Below the pieces are notes generated by a model. The model ran no database searches. It was not told where the DNA came from and saw only the letters and a program-made list of their open reading frames with translations. Position numbers and translations under genes: made by a program. From Streptomyces sp. CB09001 (GTDB lineage Bacteria > Actinomycetota > Actinomycetes > Streptomycetales > Streptomycetaceae), in NCBI RefSeq assembly GCF_003369795.1, contig NZ_CP026730.1, positions 3,224,001 through 3,288,000 of the forward strand: a DNA stretch of 64,000 bases, read 5' to 3'. Each line of letters opens with the position of its first letter. Position 1 is the stretch's first letter. This document shows positions 1 through 7,058 of the stretch, one piece after another.

Positions 1-148
1 CCGCCCCCCATTCATTGGTGATCAACCACCCCTGTCGCACGAGGAACACCCCCACGGCTACGAGCAGCAGAGCACCCGCGAGCATGAGGAATCCCGCGTA
101 GCTGAGGGTGAGCTTCAGGCGGACGCTCAGGCCGGGCCGCCTATCCAC
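1..148 (-). CDS. vanS: VanS sensor histidine kinase, N-terminal part (cut by window edge)
   Basis: Only the first 49 codons are present, because the gene runs off the left edge. The start is a GTG at 148 that overlaps the end of vanR by 8 nt, so vanS is translationally coupled to vanR. The visible protein has a short basic N-terminus (about residues 1-12), then a hydrophobic segment (about residues 14-35) typical of the first transmembrane helix of VanS, then the beginning of the short extracellular loop. In Streptomyces, VanS senses glycopeptides and phosphorylates VanR. The kinase domains lie outside the window. Identity rests on position behind vanR and the van context. Confidence 0.9.
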   Translation of the reverse strand, partial: MDRRPGLSVRLKLTLSYAGFLMLAGALLLVAVGVFLVRQGWLITNEWGA

Positions 149-836
149 GGTCGCCGCCCACCGACTCGGTGACGGGTGCCGTGTCGATGCGGTAGCCGAC
201 GCCCGGCACGGTGGCGATGATCCACGGTTCGCCGAGGCGCTTGCGCAGGGCCGAGACGGTGATGCGGACGGCGTTGGTGAAGGGGTCGGCGTTCTCGTCC
301 CATGCGCGTTCCAGGAGTTCCTCAGCGCTGACGACACCGCCCTCGGCGGCTACCAGCACTTCGAGTACCGCGAACTGCTTCCTGGTCAGCGCGACGTAGC
401 GGCCACTCCGGTAGACCTCCCTGCGGAACGGGTCGAGGCGCAGGTCGGCGACCTCCCGCACCGGAGGCCTGCTGTGGGCGCGCCTGCGGTCGAGTGCCCG
501 GAGCCTGAGCGCGAGCTCCTGCAGTTCGAACGGCTTGGTCAGGTAGTCGTCGGCGCCGAGTCCGAAGCCGGAGGCCTTGTCGTCGAGGCGGTCGGCCGCG
601 GTGAGCATGAGGATCGGCATGCCACTGCCGGAGGCGACGATGCGTTCGGCGATCTCGTCACCGGACGGGCCGGGGATGTCACGGTCGAGCACCGCGATGT
701 CGTAGGCGTTGACGCTCAGCAGCTCGAGCGCGGTGTCGCCGTCGCCTGCGATGTCGGCCGCGATGGCCTCCAGGCGCAGGCCGTCGCGGATCGCCCCCGC
801 CAGGTAGGGCTCGTCCTCGACAATCAGCACACGCAT
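141..836 (-). CDS. vanR: VanR response regulator (OmpR family)
   Basis: A 231-residue OmpR-type response regulator. The receiver domain (about 1-115) has the acidic pair E7/D8, phospho-acceptor D51 in AVLDRDIPG, T79 and K101. The C-terminal winged helix (about 130-224) ends with the TVPGVGYRI motif. It is the transcriptional activator of the glycopeptide-resistance genes that follow. The ATG at 836 was preferred to upstream candidates because the protein then begins directly at the receiver fold (MRVLIVEDE). There is no Shine-Dalgarno before it; a TANNNT hexamer (complement of 844-849) ends 7 nt before the ATG, which suggests a leaderless transcript. It is divergent from vanJ and overlaps vanS. 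Confidence 0.96.
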   Translation of the reverse strand: MRVLIVEDEPYLAGAIRDGLRLEAIAADIAGDGDTALELLSVNAYDIAVLDRDIPGPSGDEIAERIVASGSGMPILMLTAADRLDDKASGFGLGADDYLTKPFELQELALRLRALDRRRAHSRPPVREVADLRLDPFRREVYRSGRYVALTRKQFAVLEVLVAAEGGVVSAEELLERAWDENADPFTNAVRITVSALRKRLGEPWIIATVPGVGYRIDTAPVTESVGGDRG

Positions 837-843
837 GGTGTCG

Positions 844-877
844 AGGTTACGAGTCGCCACATATCGTCGGCATATCG
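844..877 (-). promoter_or_regulatory. Predicted vanRS promoter, probably leaderless, using the shared VanR box
   Basis: On the minus strand, TAACCT (844-849) fits the actinobacterial -10 form and stands 7 nt before the vanR ATG. The ATATCG direct repeats at 861-866 and 872-877 start about 12 bp upstream of it, so they cover the -35 position, where an OmpR-family activator usually binds. This would explain autoactivation of vanRS. Inferred from spacing only. Confidence 0.5.
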
Positions 878-890
878 AAAACCGCATACG
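861..890 (+). promoter_or_regulatory. VanR box and promoter of vanJ
   Basis: Direct repeat ATATCG-N5-ATATCG (861-877, 11-bp period), followed by an A-rich step and the conserved heptamer GCATACG (884-890). The first base lies exactly 63 bp before the vanJ ATG. The same block at the same distance precedes vanK and vanH. The 11-bp period fits side-by-side binding of an OmpR-type dimer. GCATACG may be the -10 region. Confidence 0.75.
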
Positions 891-923
891 TGCCGACAAC
901 ACCGCGCCGCCTTCACTGGGCGT

Positions 924-2045
924 ATGCGTCAGACCTCGCCACCGGCACCACCAGTACCGTCGGCCCCAGCAGTCCCACCACCGCCGGCCACAGCGACACC
1001 TGCACCTTCACCGGCACCGGCACCGGCACCGGCACTGAGACGGCTTTCACGGGCGGCGCTCCGCGGCGCCGTACGGCCGGAGCTCTGGAAGCGTGCGCCG
1101 GTGCTCACGGTGTCGGCGCTGCTGCTGGGCCTCGTGATGATGCTGCACGCGGAGATTCCGAACCGGTTCGGGTCCGTCGGCAGCCTGGTCGAGACCTTCC
1201 TGCCGTGGTTCGGCCTGTTCGTCCCCGTGCTGGCCGCCGGAGCGCTGTGGCGCCGCTCCCCCGCCGCGGTGACCGCGCTGGTGCTGCCGGTCACCGTGTG
1301 GCTGAGCCTCTTCGGCGGGCTGCTCGGCGACAAGTCCGGCTCGGGTGGCGACCTCACCATGGCCTCCCACAACGTCGGCGCCGAGAACCGGGACCCGGCC
1401 GGCACCGCCCGCGACCTGGCCGCTTCCGGAGTGGACGTGCTGGCGCTGGAGGAGATCACCGCACAGGACCGGGGTGTGTACGAGAAGGGGCTGGCCAGGG
1501 AGTACCCGTGCCACACGGTGCAGGGCACGGTCGGGGTGTGGAGCAAGCTGCCGCTGTCGGGCACACGGCCGGTCGACATCGCGACGGACTACGGGCCGCT
1601 GGCGGACACCAAACCGGCCGACGTCACGATGGCCGGCAACCGGGCGCTGCGCACCACGGTGGCCACGGACAAGGGCCCGCTGGTCGTGTACGTGGCCCAC
1701 CTGGGCTCCGTACGGCTCACTCCCCGGACGGGATTTTGGACCGACTCCCGCGACCGGAACGCGCAGGCACTCGGCGAGGTCCTCGCCGCCGACCGCAGTG
1801 AGCGGGTCGCGCTGCTCGGCGACCTGAACGGCACCGTGGACGACCGCGCGTTGGCGGGCATCACCTCGCAGTTGCACTCGGTCCAGGACACGGCCGGGGA
1901 CGGGTTCGGCTTCAGCTGGCCGGCGAAGTTCCCGGTGGCGCGGATCGACCAGATTCTGGTGCGCGGCGTGAAGCCGACCGATTCGTGGACGCTGCCCGCC
2001 ACCGGCAGCGACCATCTGCCCGTGGCGGCCGGGGTCAGCTGGTGA
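924..2045 (+). CDS. vanJ: VanJ, membrane endonuclease/exonuclease/phosphatase-fold resistance protein
   Basis: A 373-residue protein. A Pro/Ala-rich cytoplasmic N-terminus (about 1-38) is followed by three hydrophobic helices (about 56-75, 85-106, 109-130). A C-terminal endonuclease/exonuclease/phosphatase domain carries the family signatures ASHNVGAENRD, EEI, LLGDLNGT and a terminal SDHLPV. In S. coelicolor, vanJ contributes to teicoplanin-type resistance, with the catalytic domain presumed to face outside and act on a lipid-linked substrate. The ATG at 924 is chosen because it gives the same 63-bp distance to the VanR box as in the sister genes. There is no good ribosome site, so the leader may be short. 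The proline tract is encoded by a hexanucleotide run (about 1009-1038). Confidence 0.92.
   Translation: MRQTSPPAPPVPSAPAVPPPPATATPAPSPAPAPAPALRRLSRAALRGAVRPELWKRAPVLTVSALLLGLVMMLHAEIPNRFGSVGSLVETFLPWFGLFVPVLAAGALWRRSPAAVTALVLPVTVWLSLFGGLLGDKSGSGGDLTMASHNVGAENRDPAGTARDLAASGVDVLALEEITAQDRGVYEKGLAREYPCHTVQGTVGVWSKLPLSGTRPVDIATDYGPLADTKPADVTMAGNRALRTTVATDKGPLVVYVAHLGSVRLTPRTGFWTDSRDRNAQALGEVLAADRSERVALLGDLNGTVDDRALAGITSQLHSVQDTAGDGFGFSWPAKFPVARIDQILVRGVKPTDSWTLPATGSDHLPVAAGVSW
1009..1038 (+). repeat. CCGGCA-type hexamer run inside vanJ
   Basis: Five or so tandem copies of a CCGGCA-like hexamer encode the Pro-Ala tract near the VanJ N-terminus. The run is in frame, so copy changes would only lengthen or shorten the linker. 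Confidence 0.6.
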
Positions 2046-2075
2046 GTCTGGTTGGCCTGGTGAGCATCGTCTGAC

Positions 2076-2100
2076 GGGCAGGGCGCGGTCGGCCCTGCCC
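2076..2100 (+). terminator. Hairpin after vanJ
   Basis: A perfect 9-bp stem (GGGCAGGGC / GCCCTGCCC) with a 7-nt loop begins about 30 nt after the vanJ stop. The right arm runs directly into a CCCTG repeat. There is no T-run, as is usual for Streptomyces terminators. Confidence 0.65.
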
Positions 2101-2120
2101 TGCCCTGCCCTGCCCTGCCC
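2093..2120 (+). repeat. CCCTG pentamer tandem repeat upstream of vanK
   Basis: Between five and six uninterrupted CCCTG units lie between the vanJ hairpin and the vanK VanR box, ending 5 bp before the box. Such pentamer runs can vary in copy number. Confidence 0.8.
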
Positions 2121-2125
2121 GGAAC

Positions 2126-2155
2126 ATATCGTCGGCGTATCGAAAACCGCATACG
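2126..2155 (+). promoter_or_regulatory. VanR box and promoter of vanK
   Basis: ATATCG-N5-GTATCG (2126-2142), then the A-rich step and GCATACG (2149-2155), in the same order and spacing as before vanJ and vanH. The first base is 63 bp before the vanK ATG. Confidence 0.75.
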
Positions 2156-2188
2156 CGTCGGCAACACCCCGCCGCCTTGACTGGTGGC

Positions 2189-3412
2189 ATGGCCTACAGC
2201 GAACCAGTACGAACAGCGGCCCCGACGCGGCCGACCGTCCGGCCGATCAGCGCTGCCGAGCACCTGGCGTTCGTGCGGGCACAGCGTTCGGTCAGCTTTC
2301 TGCAGACTCCGGCCTGGGGGCGGGTCAAGACCGAGTGGCGCAGCGAGTCCCTGGGCTGGTACGACGGCGGGCGGCTGGTCGGTGCCGGGCTCGTCCTGCA
2401 CCGGCCGGTGCCACGGCTCGAGCGCTTCACGCTGGCCTATCTGCCCGAGGGCCCGGTCATCGACTGGACCGGCGACATCGCCGCGTGGCTCGATCCGCTG
2501 GCCGCGTATCTCAAGGCGCGCGGCGCGTTCGCGATCCGGCTCGGTCCGCCGGTGTGCACGGACGTCTGGAGCGCCGACGAGATCAAAGAAGGCATCGCCG
2601 ATCCGGACACGCGGCGGCTCACCGCACTGCCCACCCGGTGGACCGATCCGGTCGGCGCCCACGTGACCGGCCGGCTCAGGGACACCGGCTGGCTGCCACA
2701 GAGCCCGGAGGACGGCTTCGGGGTCGGCCATCCGCAGTTCAAGTACGAGGTCCCCCTGGCCGGAAGAACCGAGGACGACCTGCTCAGAGGCATGAACCAG
2801 CTCTGGCGGCGCAACATACGGAAGGCAGCCAAGGAGGGCGTCGAGGTCACGCTCGGGAATGCCACGCTCGGAGATGCCAAGGTCGGGGAGTCGGCGGGCG
2901 GGGATGTCACGGTCGGAGAGCCGGCGGTCACGGACGACGTGAAGGCGTTCCACGACCTCTACGTCCACACCGCCGAGCGCGACCGCTTCACGCCCCGGCC
3001 GCTGCGCTACTTCGCGACCATGTTCGCCGTGCTCGGTGCCGAGGACCCCGAGCGAATCAAGCTCTACCTGGCCCGCCACCGGGGCGACCTGGTCGCCGCC
3101 ACCGTCATGGTCCGCGTCGGCACCCACGCGGTGTACGCCTACGGCGCCTCGTCCACCGGGAAGCGCGAGGTGCGTGGCTCCAACGCCTGCCAGTGGGCGA
3201 TGATCCGCGACGCGCTCGCCGCCGACTGCGACGTCTACGACCTGCGCGGCATCACTCCGACCCTCGACGCGGACGACCCCCACGTCGGGCTGATCCAGTT
3301 CAAGGTCGGCACCGGCGGTCGGGCGGTGCGGTACGTGGGCGAGTGGGACCTGCCGCTGCGACCGCTGGTGTACAGGACCTTCGACCTCTACATGAAGCGA
3401 CGTGGGCGATGA
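2189..3412 (+). CDS. vanK: VanK, FemX-type aminoacyl transferase for D-Lac precursors
   Basis: A 407-residue FemABX-family protein with two GNAT-like halves. Typical blocks are LQTPAWGRVK near the N-terminus, NIRKAAKEGV in the middle and VYAYGASS...YDLRG towards the C-terminus. In S. coelicolor, VanK adds the cross-bridge glycine to precursors ending in D-Lac, which the housekeeping FemX cannot use, so it is needed once VanHAX are induced. The ATG at 2189 follows a GGTGG and gives the 63-bp distance to the VanR box. Around residues 219-246 there is a repetitive acidic/Gly insert (TLGNATLGD..., GDVTVGEP) that looks like a local sequence expansion rather than normal FemX fold. Confidence 0.93.
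   Translation: MAYSEPVRTAAPTRPTVRPISAAEHLAFVRAQRSVSFLQTPAWGRVKTEWRSESLGWYDGGRLVGAGLVLHRPVPRLERFTLAYLPEGPVIDWTGDIAAWLDPLAAYLKARGAFAIRLGPPVCTDVWSADEIKEGIADPDTRRLTALPTRWTDPVGAHVTGRLRDTGWLPQSPEDGFGVGHPQFKYEVPLAGRTEDDLLRGMNQLWRRNIRKAAKEGVEVTLGNATLGDAKVGESAGGDVTVGEPAVTDDVKAFHDLYVHTAERDRFTPRPLRYFATMFAVLGAEDPERIKLYLARHRGDLVAATVMVRVGTHAVYAYGASSTGKREVRGSNACQWAMIRDALAADCDVYDLRGITPTLDADDPHVGLIQFKVGTGGRAVRYVGEWDLPLRPLVYRTFDLYMKRRGR
2845..2925 (+). repeat. Imperfect tandem repeat forming an insertion in vanK
   Basis: Degenerate units of the type GTCACGCTCGGGAATGCC / GCCACGCTCGGAGATGCC recur between 2845 and 2925, in frame, and encode about 27 residues of the form (V/A)T(L/V)G(N/D/E). They lie between the conserved NIRKAAKEGV block and the AFHDLYVHTAERDRF block, where a few residues would suffice. 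Confidence 0.65.
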
Positions 3413-3430
3413 GCGATCTCCAACCCGGAC

Positions 3431-3444
3431 TTACCGATCGGTAA
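3431..3444 (+). promoter_or_regulatory. Perfect 14-bp palindrome TTACCGATCGGTAA before vanH
   Basis: A perfect palindrome ends one base before the vanHAX VanR box. Its form resembles operators of TetR/AcrR-type repressors. It is absent before vanJ and vanK. It could also form a weak hairpin after vanK, but the arms are AT-rich for this genome. Confidence 0.55.
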
Positions 3445-3445
3445 T

Positions 3446-3475
3446 ATATCGTCAGGATATCGAAAAGTGCATACG
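3446..3475 (+). promoter_or_regulatory. VanR box and promoter of vanHAX
   Basis: ATATCG-N5-ATATCG (3446-3462), then an A-rich step and GCATACG (3469-3475). The first base lies 63 bp before the vanH ATG, matching vanJ and vanK exactly. Confidence 0.78.
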
Positions 3476-3508
3476 GGACGGCAACACAGAGGCGCGTTGA
3501 ATGGAGAC

Positions 3509-4522
3509 ATGACCTTCTCCACGACCTCCTCGATCCCTCCCCCGCCAACGTTCCTTCCGACAACGGGACTCACGGTTTACGGCTGCGGGCAGGACGAGGC
3601 CGTCTTGTTCCGTCGGTCGGCGCCGCATTTCGGCGTCGAGGCGACTCTCACGGAGGCCGCCGTATCCGAAGAAAACGTCGAACTGGCGGCCGGAAACCAA
3701 TGCATCAGCATCGGGCACAAGACCCCGGTCACACCTGCCACCCTCCGCGCACTCCACCGAGTCGGCGTGACGTACATATCCACTCGGAGTATCGGCTACA
3801 ACCACATCGACGTGGAATACGCGACCGGTATGGGGATATCCGTCGAGAACGTCGTCTACTCCCCCGACAGCGTGGCCGACTACACCCTGATGCTCATGCT
3901 GATGGCGGTGCGCAACGCGAAATCCACCGTCCGCCGCGCGGAGCTGCACGACTACCGGCTGAACGAGGTACGCGGGAAGGAGCTGCGCGACCTGACCGTC
4001 GGGGTGATCGGAACGGGGCGCATCGGTGCGGCGGTCGTGGACAGGCTGCGGGGTTTTGGCTCCCGCGTACTGGCCCACGGAAATCGGCCCACCGTCGCGG
4101 CAGATTACGTCTCTCTCGACGAGTTGCTGCGGTCGAGCGACATCGTGTCGCTTCATGTACCGCTGACCCCGGAGACGCATCACCTCCTCGAGCAGCGACG
4201 TATCCGGCGGATGAAAAGGGGCGCGTTCGTCATCAATACCGGCCGTGGCCCACTCATCGACACCGAGGCACTGGTCCCGGCGTTGGAGAGCGGCAGATTG
4301 AGCGGTGCGGCGCTGGATGTCATCGAGGGCGAGGAAGGAGTCTTCTACGCCGACTGCAGAAACAGAACCATCGAAAGCACATGGCTGCCGCGGCTGCAGA
4401 AGATGCCGAACGTACTCATCAGCCCGCACACCGCCTATTACACCGACCACGCCCTGAGGGACACGGTCGAGAACTCCATCATCAACTGCCTGAATTTCGG
4501 AAGCAGGAAACAGCATGGCTGA
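3509..4522 (+). CDS. vanH: VanH, D-lactate dehydrogenase
   Basis: A 337-residue D-2-hydroxyacid dehydrogenase that reduces pyruvate to D-lactate for VanA. The NAD-binding motif GTGRIG is at about 168-173. The catalytic trio of the D-LDH family can be placed at R246 (NTGRGPLID), E275 (VIEGEE) and H307 (ISPHTAY). The long helix VENVVYSPDSVADYTLMLML is the usual dimer segment. The ATG at 3509 follows GGAG closely. A start further upstream would overlap the promoter block. The last 8 nt overlap vanA, so vanHAX is one coupled operon. Confidence 0.96.
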   Translation: MTFSTTSSIPPPPTFLPTTGLTVYGCGQDEAVLFRRSAPHFGVEATLTEAAVSEENVELAAGNQCISIGHKTPVTPATLRALHRVGVTYISTRSIGYNHIDVEYATGMGISVENVVYSPDSVADYTLMLMLMAVRNAKSTVRRAELHDYRLNEVRGKELRDLTVGVIGTGRIGAAVVDRLRGFGSRVLAHGNRPTVAADYVSLDELLRSSDIVSLHVPLTPETHHLLEQRRIRRMKRGAFVINTGRGPLIDTEALVPALESGRLSGAALDVIEGEEGVFYADCRNRTIESTWLPRLQKMPNVLISPHTAYYTDHALRDTVENSIINCLNFGSRKQHG

Positions 4523-5573
4523 GTCGGACAAGTTGGCCAGGTTGAAGGTCGGCATCGTATTCGGGGGCTCTTCCGAAGAACACGCCGTATCCGTCAAGTC
4601 GGCCCAGGAGGTCGCACGCAACCTCGACACCGAGAAGTACCAGCCCTTCTTCGTGGGGATCACGAAGGACGGTGCCTGGAGGCTCTGCGACGGTCCCGGC
4701 CCGGACTGGGAGAACGGCGACTGCCGTCCGGTCGTGCTGTCACCGGACCGGAGCGTGCACGGGCTGCTCGTCCTGGATCAGGGGCGGTACCGGACGGTCC
4801 GCCTGGACGTCGTCCTTCCCGTCCTGCACGGCACCCTCGGCGAGGACGGTGCGACGCAGGGGTTGCTGGAGCTCTCCGGCATTCCGTACGTGGGCTGCGA
4901 CGTCCAGAGCTCCGCCCTGTGCATGGACAAGTCCCTCGCGTACGTCGTCGCCAGGAGCGCCGGGATCGCCACACCGGACTTCTGGACCGTGGCGGGGGAC
5001 GAGACCATCGATCCCGACCGGCTCACGTATCCCGTCTTCGTGAAGCCGGCCCGTTCGGGGTCGTCCTTCGGCGTCAGCAAGGTGTCCCGGCCGGAAGACC
5101 TGGCAACCGCGGTGGAGTCCGCCCGGCGGTACGACACGAAGGTGCTGATCGAAGCGGCCGTCGTCGGCAGCGAGATCGGCTGCGCCATCCTGGGGAACGA
5201 CCCCGACCTGATCGCGGGCGAGGTGGACCACATAGCTCTCTCCCACGGATTCTTCCGGATCCACCAGGAGGAGGAGCCCGAGAGCGGCTCGGAGAACTCG
5301 ACGCCGGTCGTTCCCGCCGACATCCCGGCGGAGAAGCGGTCGCTCGTCCAGGAGACCGCGAAGGCCGTGTACCAAGCCCTGGGATGCCGGGGGCTGTCCC
5401 GGGTGGACATGTTCCTCAAGGAGGACGGGGAAGTCGTCCTCAACGAGGTCAACACCCTGCCCGGCATGACCTCGTACAGCCGCTATCCGAGGATGATGGC
5501 GGCCGCGGGCCTGCCGCTCTCCGAGGTGATCGACCGGATGCTGTCCCTGGCGTTGACAGGGAAGCTCCGATGA
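4515..5573 (+). CDS. vanA: VanA, D-Ala-D-Lac ligase
   Basis: A 352-residue ATP-grasp ligase of the D-Ala-D-Ala ligase superfamily that joins D-alanine and D-lactate. It opens with KVGIVFGGSSEEHAVSVKSA, has the ATP-grasp blocks PVFVKPARSGSSFGVSKV and VDMFLKEDGEVVLNEVNTLPG, and the omega-loop SHGFFRIHQE with the His/Phe context of depsipeptide ligases rather than the Tyr of D-Ala-D-Ala ligases. The ATG at 4515 overlaps vanH; the stop overlaps the vanX ATG by 4 nt. Expressed from the vanH promoter. Confidence 0.96.
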   Translation: MAESDKLARLKVGIVFGGSSEEHAVSVKSAQEVARNLDTEKYQPFFVGITKDGAWRLCDGPGPDWENGDCRPVVLSPDRSVHGLLVLDQGRYRTVRLDVVLPVLHGTLGEDGATQGLLELSGIPYVGCDVQSSALCMDKSLAYVVARSAGIATPDFWTVAGDETIDPDRLTYPVFVKPARSGSSFGVSKVSRPEDLATAVESARRYDTKVLIEAAVVGSEIGCAILGNDPDLIAGEVDHIALSHGFFRIHQEEEPESGSENSTPVVPADIPAEKRSLVQETAKAVYQALGCRGLSRVDMFLKEDGEVVLNEVNTLPGMTSYSRYPRMMAAAGLPLSEVIDRMLSLALTGKLR

Positions 5574-6178
5574 CCGGGGACTTCGCCTTCGTGGACGAGC
5601 TGGTGTCCGGAATCCGGTGGGACGCCAAGTACGCCACCTGGGACAACTTCACCGGCAAACCCGTGGACGGATACCTGGCGAACCGGATCGTCGGCACGAA
5701 GGCCCTGTGCGCGGCTCTGGGAAAGGCACAGGAGCGGGCCGAAACACTCGGCTTCGGGCTGCTCCTCTGGGACGGCTACCGCCCGCAGCGCGCCGTGGAC
5801 TGTTTCCTCCGCTGGTCACAGCAGCCGGAGGACGGCCGGACGAAGGCCCGGCACTATCCCAACATCGGCAGGGCCGAGATGTTCGACAAGGGGTACGTGG
5901 CCGCCAGGTCCGGGCACAGCCGCGGCGGCACCGTGGACTTGACGCTGTATCACCTGACTACCGGTGAACTGGTGGCCATGGGCGGCGACCACGACCTCAT
6001 GGACGCGATATCGCATCACAACGCCCAAGAAGTCTCGCGGGTCGAGGCGGCCAACCGCCGGCATCTGCGCTCGATCATGGCTGCCTGCGGTTTCGTCTCC
6101 TACGACTGCGAGTGGTGGCACTACACGCTGAGGGAGGAACCGCACCCGGACACGTACTTCGACTTTCCGGTCGCGTAG
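5570..6178 (+). CDS. vanX: VanX, zinc D-Ala-D-Ala dipeptidase
   Basis: A 202-residue zinc dipeptidase, the same length as enterococcal VanX. It hydrolyses D-Ala-D-Ala so that only depsipeptide precursors are made. Zinc ligands H116 and D123 (SGHSRGGTVD) and H184 (EWWHY), the catalytic base E181 and R71 (DGYRPQRA) are all present. It lacks a signal peptide and acts in the cytoplasm. The start is an ATG overlapping the vanA stop (ATGA). It is last in the operon; the next gene is convergent 41 bp away, with no clear hairpin between them. Confidence 0.97.
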   Translation: MTGDFAFVDELVSGIRWDAKYATWDNFTGKPVDGYLANRIVGTKALCAALGKAQERAETLGFGLLLWDGYRPQRAVDCFLRWSQQPEDGRTKARHYPNIGRAEMFDKGYVAARSGHSRGGTVDLTLYHLTTGELVAMGGDHDLMDAISHHNAQEVSRVEAANRRHLRSIMAACGFVSYDCEWWHYTLREEPHPDTYFDFPVA

Positions 6179-6219
6179 GCGTGCAGCCGAGCAGCCGGGC
6201 CGAGCGAGCCGGGCCGCGC

Positions 6220-7047
6220 TCAGGCCACCACGAAGGTGCGGCCGGGCGCCGCGTACTCCACCGGGCCCGCGTAGCGCGTCGCCGCCCGGTCGAGAGCGGC
6301 CGACGGCTCCAGGAACGGGCCGAGATGGGTGACGACCAGGCGGTGCGCACCGGCGGTAGCAGCGGTCGTACCCGCCTGCTCCGGAGTGTGGTGCACCGCC
6401 TCGGTGCCGTCCGGTGGCGCCTGCGCGGAGTCGGCCTCGCACAGCAGCACCGTGCAGTCGTCGGCGAGCGCGGTGAGCGCCTCGCAGGGGGCGCTGTCCC
6501 CGGAGTAGGCGAGACAGGCACCGTCCTCGGTCTCGACGCGGACCCCGAAGGCGGGCATCCCGTGCGACACGGCGCGGCTGGTGAGCGTGAGGCCGCCGAT
6601 CCGGACGCGGTGACGGTCGTGGAGTTCGACGACCCGGAAGGCGTCCTCGACCGGGCTCCGCCGCGGGCCGTTGGTGAGGAAGCCGGCGAGTCGGTCGGCG
6701 ATGCCGGGCGGAGCCAGCAGGGGGACGGGGGCGGCGAGTTCGACGTCCGCGTACAGCAGGCCGTAGTACGCGGTCAGCAGGTCGGAGCAGTGGTCCGCGT
6801 GCAGGTGGGAGATCCAGATGGCGTCGAGCTGGTCCAGGCGTATGTGCTCGCGCAGCGCGCCGAGCGTCCCGCTTCCGGCGTCCATCCACAGTCGGGCGTC
6901 CCTGCCACCGCCACCTCGATCGCCACCGACGCCGACACCTCGATCGCCTACGCCTCCGCCCTCGACGAGGTACCCCGAGCAGGGATTCCCTGCCCGGGGG
7001 TACGGACTCGCGCTGCCGAGGACCGTGAAGCGGAGATCGTCCGTCAT
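6220..7047 (-). CDS. MBL-fold hydrolase (RNase Z/cAMP phosphodiesterase-like)
   Basis: A 275-residue metallo-beta-lactamase-fold protein. The metal motif HLHADHCSD is at about residue 83, with the downstream pieces SHGMPAFG, YSGDS, CEAD and VVTHLGPF that match the tRNase Z/phosphodiesterase branch. The substrate cannot be told from sequence. An unusual Gly/Asp-rich stretch (about 29-50, GGGVGDRGVG...) sits between the first strands and reads as a repeat expansion. The ATG at 7047 gives the usual MTDDLRFTVLGSASP opening. It follows the CPBP protease gene by 11 bp on the same strand and is probably co-transcribed with it. Confidence 0.8.
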   Translation of the reverse strand: MTDDLRFTVLGSASPYPRAGNPCSGYLVEGGGVGDRGVGVGGDRGGGGRDARLWMDAGSGTLGALREHIRLDQLDAIWISHLHADHCSDLLTAYYGLLYADVELAAPVPLLAPPGIADRLAGFLTNGPRRSPVEDAFRVVELHDRHRVRIGGLTLTSRAVSHGMPAFGVRVETEDGACLAYSGDSAPCEALTALADDCTVLLCEADSAQAPPDGTEAVHHTPEQAGTTAATAGAHRLVVTHLGPFLEPSAALDRAATRYAGPVEYAAPGRTFVVA

Positions 7048-7058
7048 GGTCGCGGAGT

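Noticed and set aside
108..923. Upstream extension of the vanJ frame to 108
   Set aside because: It runs antisense through vanR; the VanJ start at 924 fits the promoter geometry and family.
6005..6016. ATATCG inside vanX as a possible further VanR box
   Set aside because: Single half-site without the second repeat or GCATACG, and it lies within coding sequence.
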